The translations under genes and the position numbers were made by a program. A stretch of 41,149 nucleotides of DNA from Xenorhabdus mauleonii (GTDB taxonomy: Bacteria; Pseudomonadota; Gammaproteobacteria; Enterobacterales; Enterobacteriaceae), in the NCBI RefSeq assembly GCF_900113945.1, contig NZ_FORG01000029.1, forward strand, positions 1 to 41,149, written 5' to 3'. Below the pieces are notes generated by a model. That model was not told the DNA's origin and ran no database searches. It worked only from the letters and a program-made list of their open reading frames with translations. Below are positions 7,951 through 16,657 of this stretch, piece after piece (the first letter of the stretch is position 1; each line of letters starts with the position of its first letter).

Positions 7951-7997
7951 TCATGTTATTTAGCAATGTGCATTGTTGATTAAATGAGGGAATAAAT

Positions 7998-8690
7998 ATG
8001 AGTAATGAAAATAATAAGCTAGATACATCATGTCCTGATGACTGTGATTTGTTGATAGTGCCTAGCCGAAAATATGTGAAAGACACTATCGATAAGAAAA
8101 TTGAAGAACACGTTCAAAGTCGGAATCATCCCTATGCAACACTGACCGATAGAGGATTTGTTACTCTAAGTAATGATACTGACAGTGATAGCGAAATGAC
8201 TGCGGCAACATCTCAGGCAGTTAAAACAGTGTTTACTGCAGCAAATACAGCAGACCAAAAGGCTGATAATGCAAACACTAATGCTAATACACGACTGGCT
8301 AAAGGCCAGAACGGCGCAGATATTCCAGATAAATCGGCATTTATGAAGAATATAGGGCTGGGTGATGCTCGATTTGTGATTGAGCGTGGCAGTAATGTGT
8401 ATGGCGCATGGGTGATATGGTCAGACGGTGCTATAGAGTTGTTTGGTAAAGGGGAGCCGGTAGCGGGGTTAGCTACAGTTAATTTCCCCATAGAGTTACC
8501 TAGCATCTCATACTATATCAGTATAGCTGAGCATATAGCTGATGATACCGGTGATGGAAATGCAGTTCATGTATCAATCATCATTGATAGGACGTTAACA
8601 AAGTCAGGTTTTCAGGCTCGTTGTCAAATGGTTAATGGTCAATCGACTAATAACGCATTTTCATGGAGGCTCTATTATCCGCCCTCTTAA
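7998..8690 (+). CDS. Phage tail-fibre protein (230 aa)
   Basis: The N-terminal part predicts a helical stalk (KYVKDTIDKKIEEHVQSRNH). Residues 48-65 (ATLTDRGFVTLSNDTDSD) are the classic short repeat of phage side-tail fibres (phage fibre repeat, as in P2 gpH and lambda Stf families), followed by an Ala/Asn-rich coiled stretch and DKSAFMKNIGLGD. The C-terminus (about 125-230: GAWVIWSDGAIELFGKG, then TVNFPIELPS, ending SWRLYYPPS) is a gp53-like receptor-binding tip. The ribosome site is AGGGAATAAATATG. The length is much shorter than whole fibres (500 aa or more) and no base-plate attachment domain is evident. A mini-fibre gene with its own terminator. Confidence 0.8.
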   Translation: MSNENNKLDTSCPDDCDLLIVPSRKYVKDTIDKKIEEHVQSRNHPYATLTDRGFVTLSNDTDSDSEMTAATSQAVKTVFTAANTADQKADNANTNANTRLAKGQNGADIPDKSAFMKNIGLGDARFVIERGSNVYGAWVIWSDGAIELFGKGEPVAGLATVNFPIELPSISYYISIAEHIADDTGDGNAVHVSIIIDRTLTKSGFQARCQMVNGQSTNNAFSWRLYYPPS

Positions 8691-8699
8691 TCCTATGCA

Positions 8700-8855
8700 A
8701 TGGCCGAAGTTCTGTCATTAATTCCCGATACGATAAAACAACCTAGCTACCATCTGATTATTTTTTACGAACAAGAAAGATTACAAAGGAAATTATTATC
8801 AACCAATGAACTAGGTGATCCCTCCTTGATTTATACTTCTACTGCATTTGAATAG
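8700..8855 (+). CDS. Short hypothetical frame after the fibre gene (51 aa)
   Basis: ATG at 8700, nine bases after the fibre stop, opens a frame starting MAEVLSLIPDTIKQPSYHLI and ending in IYTSTAFE at 8855, just before a strong terminator that overlaps the stop. The position would suit a fibre-assembly chaperone, but the sequence does not match one that I recognise, and no ribosome site is obvious. It may be the remnant of another gene joined here. Confidence 0.35.
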   Translation: MAEVLSLIPDTIKQPSYHLIIFYEQERLQRKLLSTNELGDPSLIYTSTAFE

Positions 8856-8895
8856 AACACAGGGGCTATGTGACGTGCCCCTGTGTTCTATTTTG
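8853..8895 (+). terminator. Strong rho-independent terminator
   Basis: TAGAACACAGGGGC pairs perfectly with GCCCCTGTGTTCTA around a ten-base loop, then TTTTGTTT. The 14-bp stem and T-tract fit a terminator for the fibre transcript. It could also serve the minus strand. Confidence 0.85.
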
Positions 8896-8898
8896 TTT

Positions 8899-9150
8899 CA
8901 ACTAATTTTTTCTGTTGCTGATTCCACGCCGAATCTTCCGGCATCTAGACACGAATATCCAAGCGATACTCTTCAGAAATATCACAGGGTTCACTATCCG
9001 CATAGTAGACCTTCTAACCGTCCATAATGGCTTTTACTCGTTTGTTCTGAAAGCGCTCCAAATGACTGTGCTGGCGGAGGAACATCTCAATCGTGTGCTG
9101 CCGTCCTTTTCCGGTAACGGAATGTTGTTTGTCCGATGATGATTCCTATT
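8899..9150 (-). pseudogene. Decayed gene with two in-frame stops
   Basis: One minus-strand frame reads TIEMFLRQHSHLERFQNKR, VKAIMDG, TAG (9014-9016), KVYYADSEPCDISEEYRLDI, RV, TAG (8945-8947), MPEDSAWNQQQKKL. Continuity on both sides of the two stops indicates a coding sequence inactivated by point mutation. It resembles small phage tail proteins in tone, but I cannot name the family. The N-terminus is not defined. Confidence 0.4.
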
Positions 9151-9286
9151 AGACTACGCTGGGCTGGCATGAGATGAAATGATGATGGTGTGACATATCG
9201 CAATTTACTATAGAGGCTCTTTGGGGTTAGCAAAATCTTGGCAAAATGCAGTCTGCTGACATTATGCTTAACTGTGCCATAAGATT

Positions 9287-9631
9287 TTATCTTATTGGTG
9301 GAGGCGTCCAAAATGTCTGGACACTTAATATTGCCAGTTGCATCGGCTGAGAAAATTGTGTAATTGCCTGTATATCCCAACAATTATTTTTAAATATTTC
9401 AATACGTTGTAGATTATGCGTTTTCCCGCCTAAATACCGCAATGTATCTTGATAAGTATAGCTGAGATGCAAATGAGGCCATGCATTTGCTGGATTGATA
9501 CAGTGGGGATCTGGTGAGAAATACAGGTCAGAAGCACTCCAATCTGGCCCTCGTTTCCACATTCTTCCAAATATAGCTTCTTGCCCAACAAAAATTAAAA
9601 CTCTCTCTGGAAGATACATAGCCATAACCAT
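9287..9631 (-). CDS. Hypothetical protein with strong ribosome site (114 aa)
   Basis: ATG at 9631 follows GGGAGGTTTTT, one of the best ribosome sites in the left half. The protein is aromatic-rich: VLIFVGQEAIFGRMWKRG, DWSASDLYFSPDPHCINPAN, YTYQDTLRYLGGK. After about residue 90 the sequence looks less ordered (SVQTFWTPPPIR), and another frame overlaps its end, so the C-terminus may be frameshifted. There are no signal peptide or membrane segments. I do not recognise the family. A small effector or phage protein is possible. Confidence 0.45.
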   Translation of the reverse strand: MVMAMYLPERVLIFVGQEAIFGRMWKRGPDWSASDLYFSPDPHCINPANAWPHLHLSYTYQDTLRYLGGKTHNLQRIEIFKNNCWDIQAITQFSQPMQLAILSVQTFWTPPPIR

Positions 9632-10079
9632 AAAAACCTCCCTATATTCTGAACCTTTTTCAGAAGAGCGGGTAGTGCCATTCTCTTACATAAGGAAAGC
9701 ATATTTTGTGCCTTAATCCGCATAATTCTTAAAAGAACTTACACTCCCGCTAAGCACCAATATTGATGCCTCTAAATAGTTACGCGTAATAGTGCTCCAT
9801 TTTTTCCATCCCTTGCAGCATCAAGTTTATGATGCTCTACCCTTATGACTGCTCCTGTTGCCTGCTACTAAACAGCAAGAGTAGCGATATTAGACGCAGC
9901 TATTTAGAATACTCTCTTTATTGCGATAGGGTGCATACCTCTCAAACTGGTAGACTGTTATCCTATTTTGTTTGCCTATTGATAGTATTAATAATAGGGT
10001 AATGTTTTAAATCCTGATAGTCGGCACGATACGCGGTATTTATCAGGGCAACACGTTGCGTGCCTAGGGAAAGAATATC
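9632..10079. other. Spacer without supported genes
   Basis: These 448 bases between divergent genes have stops in all frames. I find no strong hairpin. The last 60 bases carry the leader of the DUF1240-like gene, with an AGGGAAAG ribosome site. Confidence 0.45.
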
Positions 10080-10526
10080 ATGACAGTGCAAAAAAGAATC
10101 GGGACTATCCTATTTTTATTAGCTTTTCTACTGGGGTATGGATTTGTTGTTTTTTTAGTAAGTAGTGATCTGATTGCGGTATTTAAGATGGAGGACAGTG
10201 TTAAATTTTCTTGGGTCATGTTTAACATTATTTTTTTATCGCCATTTATTTTTTATTTCTGTCTTTGGGGGCTTTATTTGAGTGTGACGCTAAAGCCAGA
10301 AGAACTTCAAAAGAAGGAAAAAAAGAAAAAGGGGAAAAGAGTTCCAACACTGAATGAACGCCTCATGATTATCTTTCTTGTAATGGCTCTAATCGGGTTA
10401 GTCGCTGGTGCTCCCCTATCTTGGTATATGCATTTTAAGTTTACGAGAGCCGGGTATGTTGTTTGTGAAAGTACCTCCTCTAAAGCACCAAGCCAGTATG
10501 CGAAAGAAAAAAAATTTTGTCGCTAA
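10080..10526 (+). CDS. DUF1240-like inner-membrane protein (148 aa)
   Basis: Three hydrophobic helices are seen: about residues 7-29 (IGTILFLLAFLLGYGFVVFL), 44-68 (SWVMFNIIFLSPFIFYFCLW) and 94-117 (MIIFLVMALIGLVAGAPLSW). A Lys-rich cytoplasmic loop lies between the second and third. The short C-terminal tail, GYVVCES...KAPSQYAKEKKFC, has the paired Cys and the Y-V-x-C-E pattern I associate with DUF1240 proteins of Photorhabdus, Xenorhabdus and Yersinia. Function is unknown. Several such genes sit near secreted or phage-like loci, and immunity has been a reasonable guess, not shown here. ATG at 10080 follows AGGGAAAGAATATC. Confidence 0.6.
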   Translation: MTVQKRIGTILFLLAFLLGYGFVVFLVSSDLIAVFKMEDSVKFSWVMFNIIFLSPFIFYFCLWGLYLSVTLKPEELQKKEKKKKGKRVPTLNERLMIIFLVMALIGLVAGAPLSWYMHFKFTRAGYVVCESTSSKAPSQYAKEKKFCR

Positions 10527-10598
10527 ATTGGTAATGTCTGTTAACACCAGACAAAAAAACCGCCATAACAATGGCCATCAAAGGGAGGGATGGCTGGC

Positions 10599-10937
10599 TA
10601 TTCATCATCATCTGGTGAATACCGTTGAAACCGGATCACCTCTTCGCCAAGCCAGTCATTCAATTGTTTCATCTTGCTTTGCGACGGCGTCAGCTCACTG
10701 CTCGCATACATCTCGGCCGCCTTTTCCACATTCCTAAAGTCGCCCGTGTTCTGCGCGGTTAATGCCTATCATCAGCGACAGAAGACAATGTGCAGCCAAA
10801 TATTTAGGTAGGCCATACAATTTCCGCTGGCGACCGTGAAACGGCGAATGAGTATAATATTCTGGGCAATATCGATGTGGTAGGGCGTCAAATTCCAGCC
10901 AGTGATGGTTCATGATGCCCCCTGCCTTCAACACCAA
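10599..10937 (-). pseudogene. Frameshifted hypothetical gene
   Basis: The first frame (from 10937; internal ATG at about 10913) gives HHWLEFDALPHRYCPEYYTH, SPFHGRQRKLYGLPKYL, CLLSLMIGIN. A one-base shift near 10745 then continues AQNTGDFRNVEKAAEMYASS, ELTPSQSKMKQLNDWLGEE and ends in an acidic PDDDE. Both parts are clearly coding and belong together, so the gene is broken by a single indel. Acidic tail and helix-rich C-terminus are visible. I do not recognise the family. Confidence 0.5.
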
Positions 10938-11164
10938 CGCATTTTACGGGAATAACCTGTAGTATCGTAATTGACATGAACAACATCACCGTGATGCACA
11001 AACTGGTGAAAACCATCATCCAGATCGAAACCAACCAGCAACCCTATTCTGATACTGTGTTTATCTGGATGCTTGAATTGCTGATAAAAACGCCTCCATA
11101 TTCATACGGCTGTACGTACACAACGGAATTATCTTTTTCATGTGCTAATGTATCAGGGGGCTAA

Positions 11165-11703
11165 CAAGTAAAAACGAGTAATTAGAAAAATAACCAATTG
11201 GTTACAACCAGTGCCAGAATATCACTTACGGTTCGGCATTCATTAACCATGAAACCTTTGCCTACTACCTGACTAGGTCGCTCCTGATTGAAGCAGTACT
11301 ACCCCACCCGCCACATGTTATTTTTCAAGATAAAGAACCACCTTTAGAGTGGCTGCCCCTAATCCATTTCAAATTAATGTTATTTTATGAGCAGGGTGAA
11401 ATTTGAACCTACACAGACTTAAAACCAAGGAATTTAGAATTAAATTATACTATAACTCAATGAATTAAATCAATATTCTCTTAATATAAACGCCAATTGG
11501 CTCCATTATAAGACAAAAAATTATAACCTCTATCCCTTAATTATTAGGCATAGAAAAAACATAAGGGGCATGGCATCATTTATCATTTTGTTAAAAATAT
11601 TTTATGATTTTTTTAAATGTAAAAATGTGAACGAAAGAACCGAATGTGTCGACAAGACTCTCAATCGCAATTTTTTATTTGTTATAAAAAATCACATATC
11701 CTT
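11165..11703. other. Gene-free stretch before the sulfatase-fold gene
   Basis: Some faint coding-like fragments remain on the left (around 10976-11164 and 11220-11410), but all are closed by stops and cannot be assigned. The right half is extremely AT-rich and probably regulatory DNA for the gene at 11767. Confidence 0.4.
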
Positions 11704-11731
11704 TTGTTTAAAATATTAACTCATGTATAAT
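11704..11731 (+). promoter_or_regulatory. Possible sigma-70 promoter of the transferase gene
   Basis: A consensus TATAAT at 11726-11731 lies 16 bases after TTGTTT (11704-11709), 36 bases ahead of the ATG at 11767. The -35 box is weak, so an activator may be needed. I see no convincing PmrA or PhoP tandem box. Confidence 0.35.
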
Positions 11732-11766
11732 CTATTGTTTCATGCCGCTATTGAATAGTATATTTT

Positions 11767-13305
11767 ATGAACTTAAAAAAGAAAGAATCATATAAATACA
11801 TATTAACTATTTTTTCAATGTTAATTTTATCTTATGCATTGAATCTATTTATTTTTCAAAAAGATTCTAGCATCCCCCATTTATCAACCTTTGCTCTGCT
11901 CTTATCAATTTTTCTATTAATTAAGGAAAAAAATAAGGCTTTGATCAGTATTGGTAGCTTGTTACTTTTTTTCTTAATTCTCCAAATAAATTACTCTCTC
12001 ACTTTTGGCGAAAGAGTATCAGTATCAGTTCTAGATTCATTTATTGAAACAAATAAAAAAGAATCGTTATCTATGGCTAGTCATTTATTTTTTATAATGT
12101 TACTGCCATCTTCAGTCGTTACAATAGTTTTATTTTATTTAATAAAAAAAACAAAAAGCATTCAGTACCACATAACATTTAAGATGTTTCCTGTATTTAT
12201 TTTCCTTTTTACACTTTATTTTAGTATATCTTCCGTAGACAAACAATTATTGTCAGATATCCGCGAGGATGATAAAACAACAGGGCGATTTATAAGGGAC
12301 AGGTACCCTGCCGTTATTGGTGACCTAGTATATTTATATATTTCAAGCCATTCAAATGATAAGTATGCAAATATCAATGAAATAAATGAATTTAACGATT
12401 CAATAATAGGAAAGAAAAAACCCGAACTTAACACTGTTATTTTAATAATGGGAGAATCATCGCTATCAACACATTATAGTGCATATGGATACAAACTAAA
12501 TACAACGCCAAATATGAGCAGTATATTTTCTTCCAATGGAGGATGTGTAATAAATAACGCACATTCTAGTGCACCAATAACAAGAAACTCTGTTTCTATG
12601 TCCCTTGCTTTTCATACTCCTGAAAGCGAAAATAATTTATTTAAAAACAAATCAATCATAGAAATGGCTAAATCAAATGGCTATAAAACGTATTGGTTGG
12701 GTTCTCAGGATCTAAGTGGGCTCCATTCGTCTAAATATGGGTTTATTGCGAAGAAATCTGATGTAATAAAACTCACAAATTTTAAAGACGATAATCTCGC
12801 TCCTCTATTAAATGCAGTTCTCTTAGATAAAGAAGAATATAAATTTATTATAATTCACTTACATGGTAGTCATATGCCTTATAAAAATTACGATGACATT
12901 GATAAGATAGCACTACCTAATGCTGATAATTATGATTTAACTATCCATCATACAGATAGAGTTATAAAAGACATATATGATGTGATTGATAAAAAAAGCA
13001 TTAATTATTCTTTAATATATACTTCTGATCATGGAGAAATTGTAAATAAAGGTCATGGTTATCAAAATGGTAGGGAGCAATATTTAATACCCTTTATGTA
13101 CAAATCAAATAATCATCATTTTAACTGCCAATTCATAGAGTCGTTTCGAAACAAAGATGGCTATCTAAGCGGATTAATGAATAAGTATATACTATCAAAT
13201 CTTATCGGTTATGATATCAATCCATTAACTCTAGGTACAGAAAGAGATAATGACAGAGTCTTAACGGCAGACGAATCTATTTCACCATTTTCACAAGTAG
13301 AATAA
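11767..13305 (+). CDS. Phosphoethanolamine-transferase-like membrane sulfatase-fold protein (512 aa)
   Basis: Five hydrophobic helices fill about residues 8-155. A periplasmic alkaline-phosphatase/sulfatase domain follows from about 215. Key motifs: IMGESSLSTHYSAYGY near residue 230 (metal-binding Glu and the Ser expected to act as nucleophile), NTTPNM, a serine-rich APITRNSVSMSL, HLHGSHMPY near 364, and YTSDHGEIVNKGHGY near 420 with the metal-binding Asp-His. This layout is that of EptA/EptB/CptA/OpgE enzymes, which move phosphoethanolamine from phosphatidylethanolamine to lipid A, core sugars or periplasmic glucans. The nucleophile is Ser rather than the Thr of EptA, as in OpgE-like members. 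The substrate cannot be told. It stands alone, ahead of a hairpin terminator. Very low G+C suggests acquisition. Confidence 0.8.
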   Translation: MNLKKKESYKYILTIFSMLILSYALNLFIFQKDSSIPHLSTFALLLSIFLLIKEKNKALISIGSLLLFFLILQINYSLTFGERVSVSVLDSFIETNKKESLSMASHLFFIMLLPSSVVTIVLFYLIKKTKSIQYHITFKMFPVFIFLFTLYFSISSVDKQLLSDIREDDKTTGRFIRDRYPAVIGDLVYLYISSHSNDKYANINEINEFNDSIIGKKKPELNTVILIMGESSLSTHYSAYGYKLNTTPNMSSIFSSNGGCVINNAHSSAPITRNSVSMSLAFHTPESENNLFKNKSIIEMAKSNGYKTYWLGSQDLSGLHSSKYGFIAKKSDVIKLTNFKDDNLAPLLNAVLLDKEEYKFIIIHLHGSHMPYKNYDDIDKIALPNADNYDLTIHHTDRVIKDIYDVIDKKSINYSLIYTSDHGEIVNKGHGYQNGREQYLIPFMYKSNNHHFNCQFIESFRNKDGYLSGLMNKYILSNLIGYDINPLTLGTERDNDRVLTADESISPFSQVE

Positions 13306-13317
13306 AATAGTAAAATT

Positions 13318-13340
13318 ACGACCACTTATTTAGTGGTCGT
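13318..13340 (+). terminator. Hairpin terminator after the transferase gene
   Basis: ACGACCACT pairs with AGTGGTCGT around a five-base loop, 13 bases after the stop. The T-tract downstream is interrupted. Confidence 0.65.
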
Positions 13341-13479
13341 GAATACGTTTAATTTTATATTCACTATATTGATAATGCAATTTAACAAATTATTTTTAGA
13401 AAATAAGTATCACGATAAAAACCCCCATTAATTTTTAGAGATTTTCAGCCATACATATCATGTTCTATAAGGAAACTCC

Positions 13480-13688
13480 AATTCGCTGATCAGCAGATTA
13501 TTATTGTTTTGAAGTTCATCGAAACCGGTATATTCGAGAAAGAAGAACATTTATTTCAAGACTGAGCAAACTGGGCAGAAAAAATCAGAATCGAAGCCAT
13601 TGACGGTGAAAACTTGGAAAAGGGCATACAAGATATTATGTCCGAAATAAAAAATTTGACTAATAAAACACCTGAACCATTATGCTAA
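13480..13688 (+). pseudogene. Decayed coding fragment with one in-frame stop
   Basis: A frame reads ADQQIIIVLKFIETGIFEKE, EHLFQD, TGA, ANWAEKIRIEAIDGENLEKG, then SEIKNLTNKTPEPLC and TAA. Protein-like on both sides of the stop, which probably replaces a Trp. No family recognised, and no start codon is visible. Confidence 0.35.
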
Positions 13689-13749
13689 AATTTCAAACCT
13701 ATCAAAGAAGGTATTTGCATGATAATCAATTTAGTGGGTAGTCGTTTTT

Positions 13750-14059
13750 ATGCATATTTTAAGGGAAGTGGATAGTGGTAGTGTGGTGATACGGTGCTAA
13801 TTATTCAATGGGAAACTCATAATTTTAAACCAGCAGATATGAATACAATTATTTTACAAAAGAATTTAAGCATGCCATTCTCAGTATTCAGATAAATGAT
13901 ACTGGAAGCTTGGTCTTATCAATGGTAGGCGCGCGCAATAGCACATTGCATAGTTTTAATACTTGAGCTGCCAGAAAATTTGTTGCATTTGATGGAAAAG
14001 AAATAACCCTTAAGCCTCCCAATAACATTAATGGACAATATATTGTGATCGGCTATTAA
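13750..14059 (+). pseudogene. Dead tail-fibre tip domain (gp53-like)
   Basis: The frame reads SG, stop, W, stop, CGDTVLIIQWE, matching the GWWKCGSTGIIHQWG start of the tip domain at 1926. After a frameshift it continues ILSIQINDTGSLVLSMVGAR, a stop, then KFVAFDGKEITLKPPNN and ends YIVIGY, the canonical fibre ending. Several stops and one frameshift inactivate it. It is a paralogue of the intact gene at 1926-2204. Confidence 0.6.
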
Positions 14060-14061
14060 AC

Positions 14062-14563
14062 ATCCTCACTTCGTCAACTCGTGAAGGCAAAAACGCGCTA
14101 TCCCGCTTCAGTCACTCATGCCGTGAATAAAGTGGCAGATGCCATTGGCAAATTAACGGCTTCGGCCAACGCGGCACATGCGTTCCATAACGCAATCAAT
14201 GTCTATCAAAACCCGTCCCAATTGATCCAGATGCGTATTGCTATTTAAAAGGCCACCTGTTGCCCGATAGCACCCCATTTCATTTAATTGAGGCGATTGC
14301 GGATACCAGCATGACAACCGCCCAACACCAGCCCATTGCGGGAATTAACACGGATGATATTCAGGCAGCAATGAAGGGGGATCAATTCACGTCTGGATAA
14401 CAAGCTGGGAACAAGTAACTTTATTCCAACCTTGTGCGACGAACAAATCACTCAACTAAACGACGCCGCGGAAGCATTAACGCATTCGCTTGATGACCTT
14501 GATAAAGCCACGTAGGCCGTCAATCGATTAGCCACACAGGTGAATTATCCCATCCTAAATAAG
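14062..14563 (+). pseudogene. Phage-derived coding remnant, unidentified
   Basis: Successive frames give LRQLVKAKTRYPASVTHAVN, KVADAIGKLTASANAAHAFH, then PFHLIEAIADTSMTTAQHQP, then LNDAAEALTHSLDDLDKAT, a TAG at 14513-14515, and AVNRLATQVNYP. The helix-rich, Ala-rich character suggests a phage structural protein, but I cannot name it. It has several stops and frameshifts and is cut on the right by the IS3-type element at 14564. Confidence 0.35.
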
Positions 14564-15840
14564 GTTGACACTTTTCTTCATCTATTGAGGAGAGTGTTAT
14601 GAAATCAGAAAATAAACTCACTCAACGTGATTATTCACTGGCTTTTAAATTAGCCGTTGTTGATCAAGTTGAAAAAGGCGAGATGACATATAAACAAGCC
14701 TAAAACCGGTACGGTATTCAGGGGCGTTCAATCGTTTTAGTTTGGCTTAGGAAGCATGGTCAGTTAGATTGAAGTCTGGGTCGTACCCCTTTACATCCTC
14801 AAGGAGTTGCCATGACTTCATCCTCCTTACTCATTCCCGAGCAGCGGATAAAAGAACTTGAACAACAACTGGTTGAAATGGAAAAGAAAGTCGCGTTTTT
14901 TGAGGCAGTCGTTGAAGCGTTGAAACGGGATTATGGGGTGACTATCGTAAAAAAACCACGAGGCAAGCCATCCAAGGGAAAAAGGTAATCGGCTTCAATG
15001 TGGCTCAATGTTGCCGTTATCTGGGTATCACACGACAAGCTTATTACCAGCAATGCCAGCGGGCAGCTATAAAAGAAAAGCAGGAACAGGATGTGCTGGT
15101 GCAAGTGCTGTCAATCCGACTGAAACAACCCTGTATTGGCACGAGAAAGCTTCAGTATCTGCTGAACCAATCACGCCCAGTAAAAATAGGCAGAGACAAT
15201 CTGTTCGCTTTACTCAGAGCCCATCATTTGTTAGTCAAACCCAGACGGGCTTATCATAAAACAACGTATAGTCATCATCGTTTTTACTGTCACCCTAATT
15301 TACTCAAAGCCGGTCCTAATAAGATAACCCCAACGGGGCCGGAACAAGTGTGGGTAGCCGATATTACGTACCTTTCAGTGAAAACAGGGGGAAGCGTATT
15401 TAAGTCTGATCACGGATGCCTGGTCACGTAAAATCGTGGGACATCATGTTCACGATAACTTAAGAGCAGACTCGGCCATTCAGGCCTATAAACACGCTTT
15501 AAAAAGTCGGAAGTTGATTGAACACTCGCTTATTCATCATTCAGATAGGGGATTACAATATTGTTCAAAACGCTATCAAGCGTTACATAAACACCATGAG
15601 ATTATCTGTTCAATGACAGACGGCTCTGATTGCTATCAGAATGCCTTGGCAGAGCGTGTTAATGGTACCCTGAAAACTGAATTTTTACTCTGTAAACCCG
15701 CAGACCTGAAAGACGCGGCGAAAATGGTAAGTGAATCGATAGAGATTTATAATCGGTATAGGCCTCATTTAGCCCTAAAATATAAAACGCCCGATGAAGT
15801 ACATCATCAGGATCAGGCGTTAAGCAAAATAAGTGTCAAC
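14564..15840 (+). mobile_element. IS3-family insertion sequence, inactivated
   Basis: The element has two overlapping frames (orfA, orfB) in the usual IS3 arrangement. Its ends carry short inverted repeats: GTTGACACTT at 14564-14573 and AAGTGTCAAC at 15831-15840. The orfB frame runs on past the right repeat to 15855. I see no clear target-site duplication. Stops in orfA and a frameshift in orfB mean it can no longer move by itself. Confidence 0.7.
14599..14988 (+). pseudogene. IS3-family OrfA, two in-frame stops
   Basis: ATG at 14599 (GAGGAGAG upstream) gives MKSENKLTQRDYSLAFKLAV, a helix-turn-helix of the transposase OrfA type. TAA at 14701-14703 replaces a likely Gln (KQA-stop-NRYGI), and TGA soon after replaces a likely Trp. 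The frame then continues with a leucine-zipper-like segment (RIKELEQQLVEMEKKVAFFE) used for OrfA-OrfAB pairing and ends at 14988. Inactive. Confidence 0.7.
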
Positions 15841-15855
15841 GTATATCAGGACTAG
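14985..15855 (+). pseudogene. IS3-family OrfB DDE transposase, frameshifted
   Basis: The frame begins VIGFNVAQCCRYLGITRQAY, overlapping the end of orfA as in programmed frameshift elements. The integrase-type core shows the first Asp in WVADITYL. A one-base insertion near 15390 then throws the frame, and the downstream frame (ATG-less, read from YLSLITDAWSRKIVGHH) holds the second Asp (HHSDRGLQY) and the Glu (NALAERVNGTLK), ending NRYRPHLALKYKTPDEV. All three catalytic residues are present, but not on one polypeptide. Confidence 0.75.
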
Positions 15856-15986
15856 ACACGTAAAATAGAAAAGCCGATGTTTACACACCGGCTCTCTAAG
15901 CGCACAAATCCAACCAAAACAAGGTGTTTCTGCTGAATTATAAAAGAAGGATATTAGTAAAACGGGGCTTTGTGCCAGAAATATAC

Positions 15987-16370
15987 TTAATCTTTCTTAG
16001 ATTCAGTTCCTTGAACACCCTCGTGAGTCGATTTGATGGACTCCATTGTCTCTTTAAAGAGTTCGAAGGCTTTTTCGTATTTTCTTGTTTTCTCTGTCAG
16101 CGTAGTAATGAGTTCGTTTTCGAATTCATTACTTTGGCAAAAATCCTTTTTGTACAGGAGCAAAACCTGATCGGCGAAGCTGTTATCATCTATATAAAAA
16201 TAGCAAGTTGGCACATCTAAAATCGCGGCAATCTGGCAGGCCACATTGTATGGCGGGGATAAAACCCCTATTTCATATTGGCTTATTTTTGCCTTTGCCT
16301 GCTCTTAACTTAAAAAGTCCATCCTGAATAATATCGGTATTCGGATAACGCAACTGATTACCTTGGCCCT
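15987..16370 (-). pseudogene. XRE/Cro-CI-type regulator with nonsense codon
   Basis: The minus-strand frame reads FLS, TAA (16305-16307), EQAKAKISQYEIGVLSPPYN, VACQIAAILDVPTCYFYIDD, then a helical tail (EKTRKYEKAFELFKETMESI). This is the second half of a Cro/CI helix-turn-helix followed by a helical C-terminus, typical of small prophage regulators. The TAA stands where Gln is expected (L-S-Q-E-Q). The N-terminus lacks a clear start. An internal start at 16244 would miss the DNA-binding part, so no functional repressor is expected. Confidence 0.6.
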
Positions 16371-16458
16371 CAAATCCTGGGGCTGATTCAACAATAGCCA
16401 GAATGGGTATCGTTAATCTGGCTATCGTAAATGAGTTGGCTAAAAATAACAATTTAAG

Positions 16459-16500
16459 ATTTAAATTGACCGGTTAACTGTGTTTTTGTTCCATTGCCTC
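16459..16500. repeat. Imperfect direct repeat, left copy (pairs with 18749-18791)
   Basis: ATTTAAATTG, nine to twelve variable bases, then TGTTTTTGTTCCATTGCC. The right copy has ATTTAAATTG and GTGTTTTTGGTTCCATTACC with the same spacing. About three quarters of positions match. The pair encloses the metallophosphoesterase gene. Confidence 0.5.
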
Positions 16501-16657
16501 ACAAACCCCAAAAATAAAATTTTTATTCGGTGTGCCGTAAAACCCCATTCTTCACTTTAGATCTAGGAGGATGTCAAATTTGTGTAACAAACGTTGTTTA
16601 TTATTAATTTTTTATATAAACCTTGCTAGGTACAAAATCTCAATCGGGAATATTTAC

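Noticed and set aside
11704..11731. PhoP box upstream of the transferase gene
   Set aside because: One TGTTTA half-site is present, but the second half at the proper spacing is missing.
14062..14563. Assignment as a Mu-type DNA circularisation or tape-measure protein
   Set aside because: The Ala-rich helical text fits several phage proteins equally. No specific motif was seen, so it is left unnamed.
14985..15400. Programmed frameshift as explanation of the break in orfB of the IS3-type element
   Set aside because: Programmed shifts in this family lie at the orfA-orfB overlap. The break near 15390 is inside the catalytic core and therefore a lesion.
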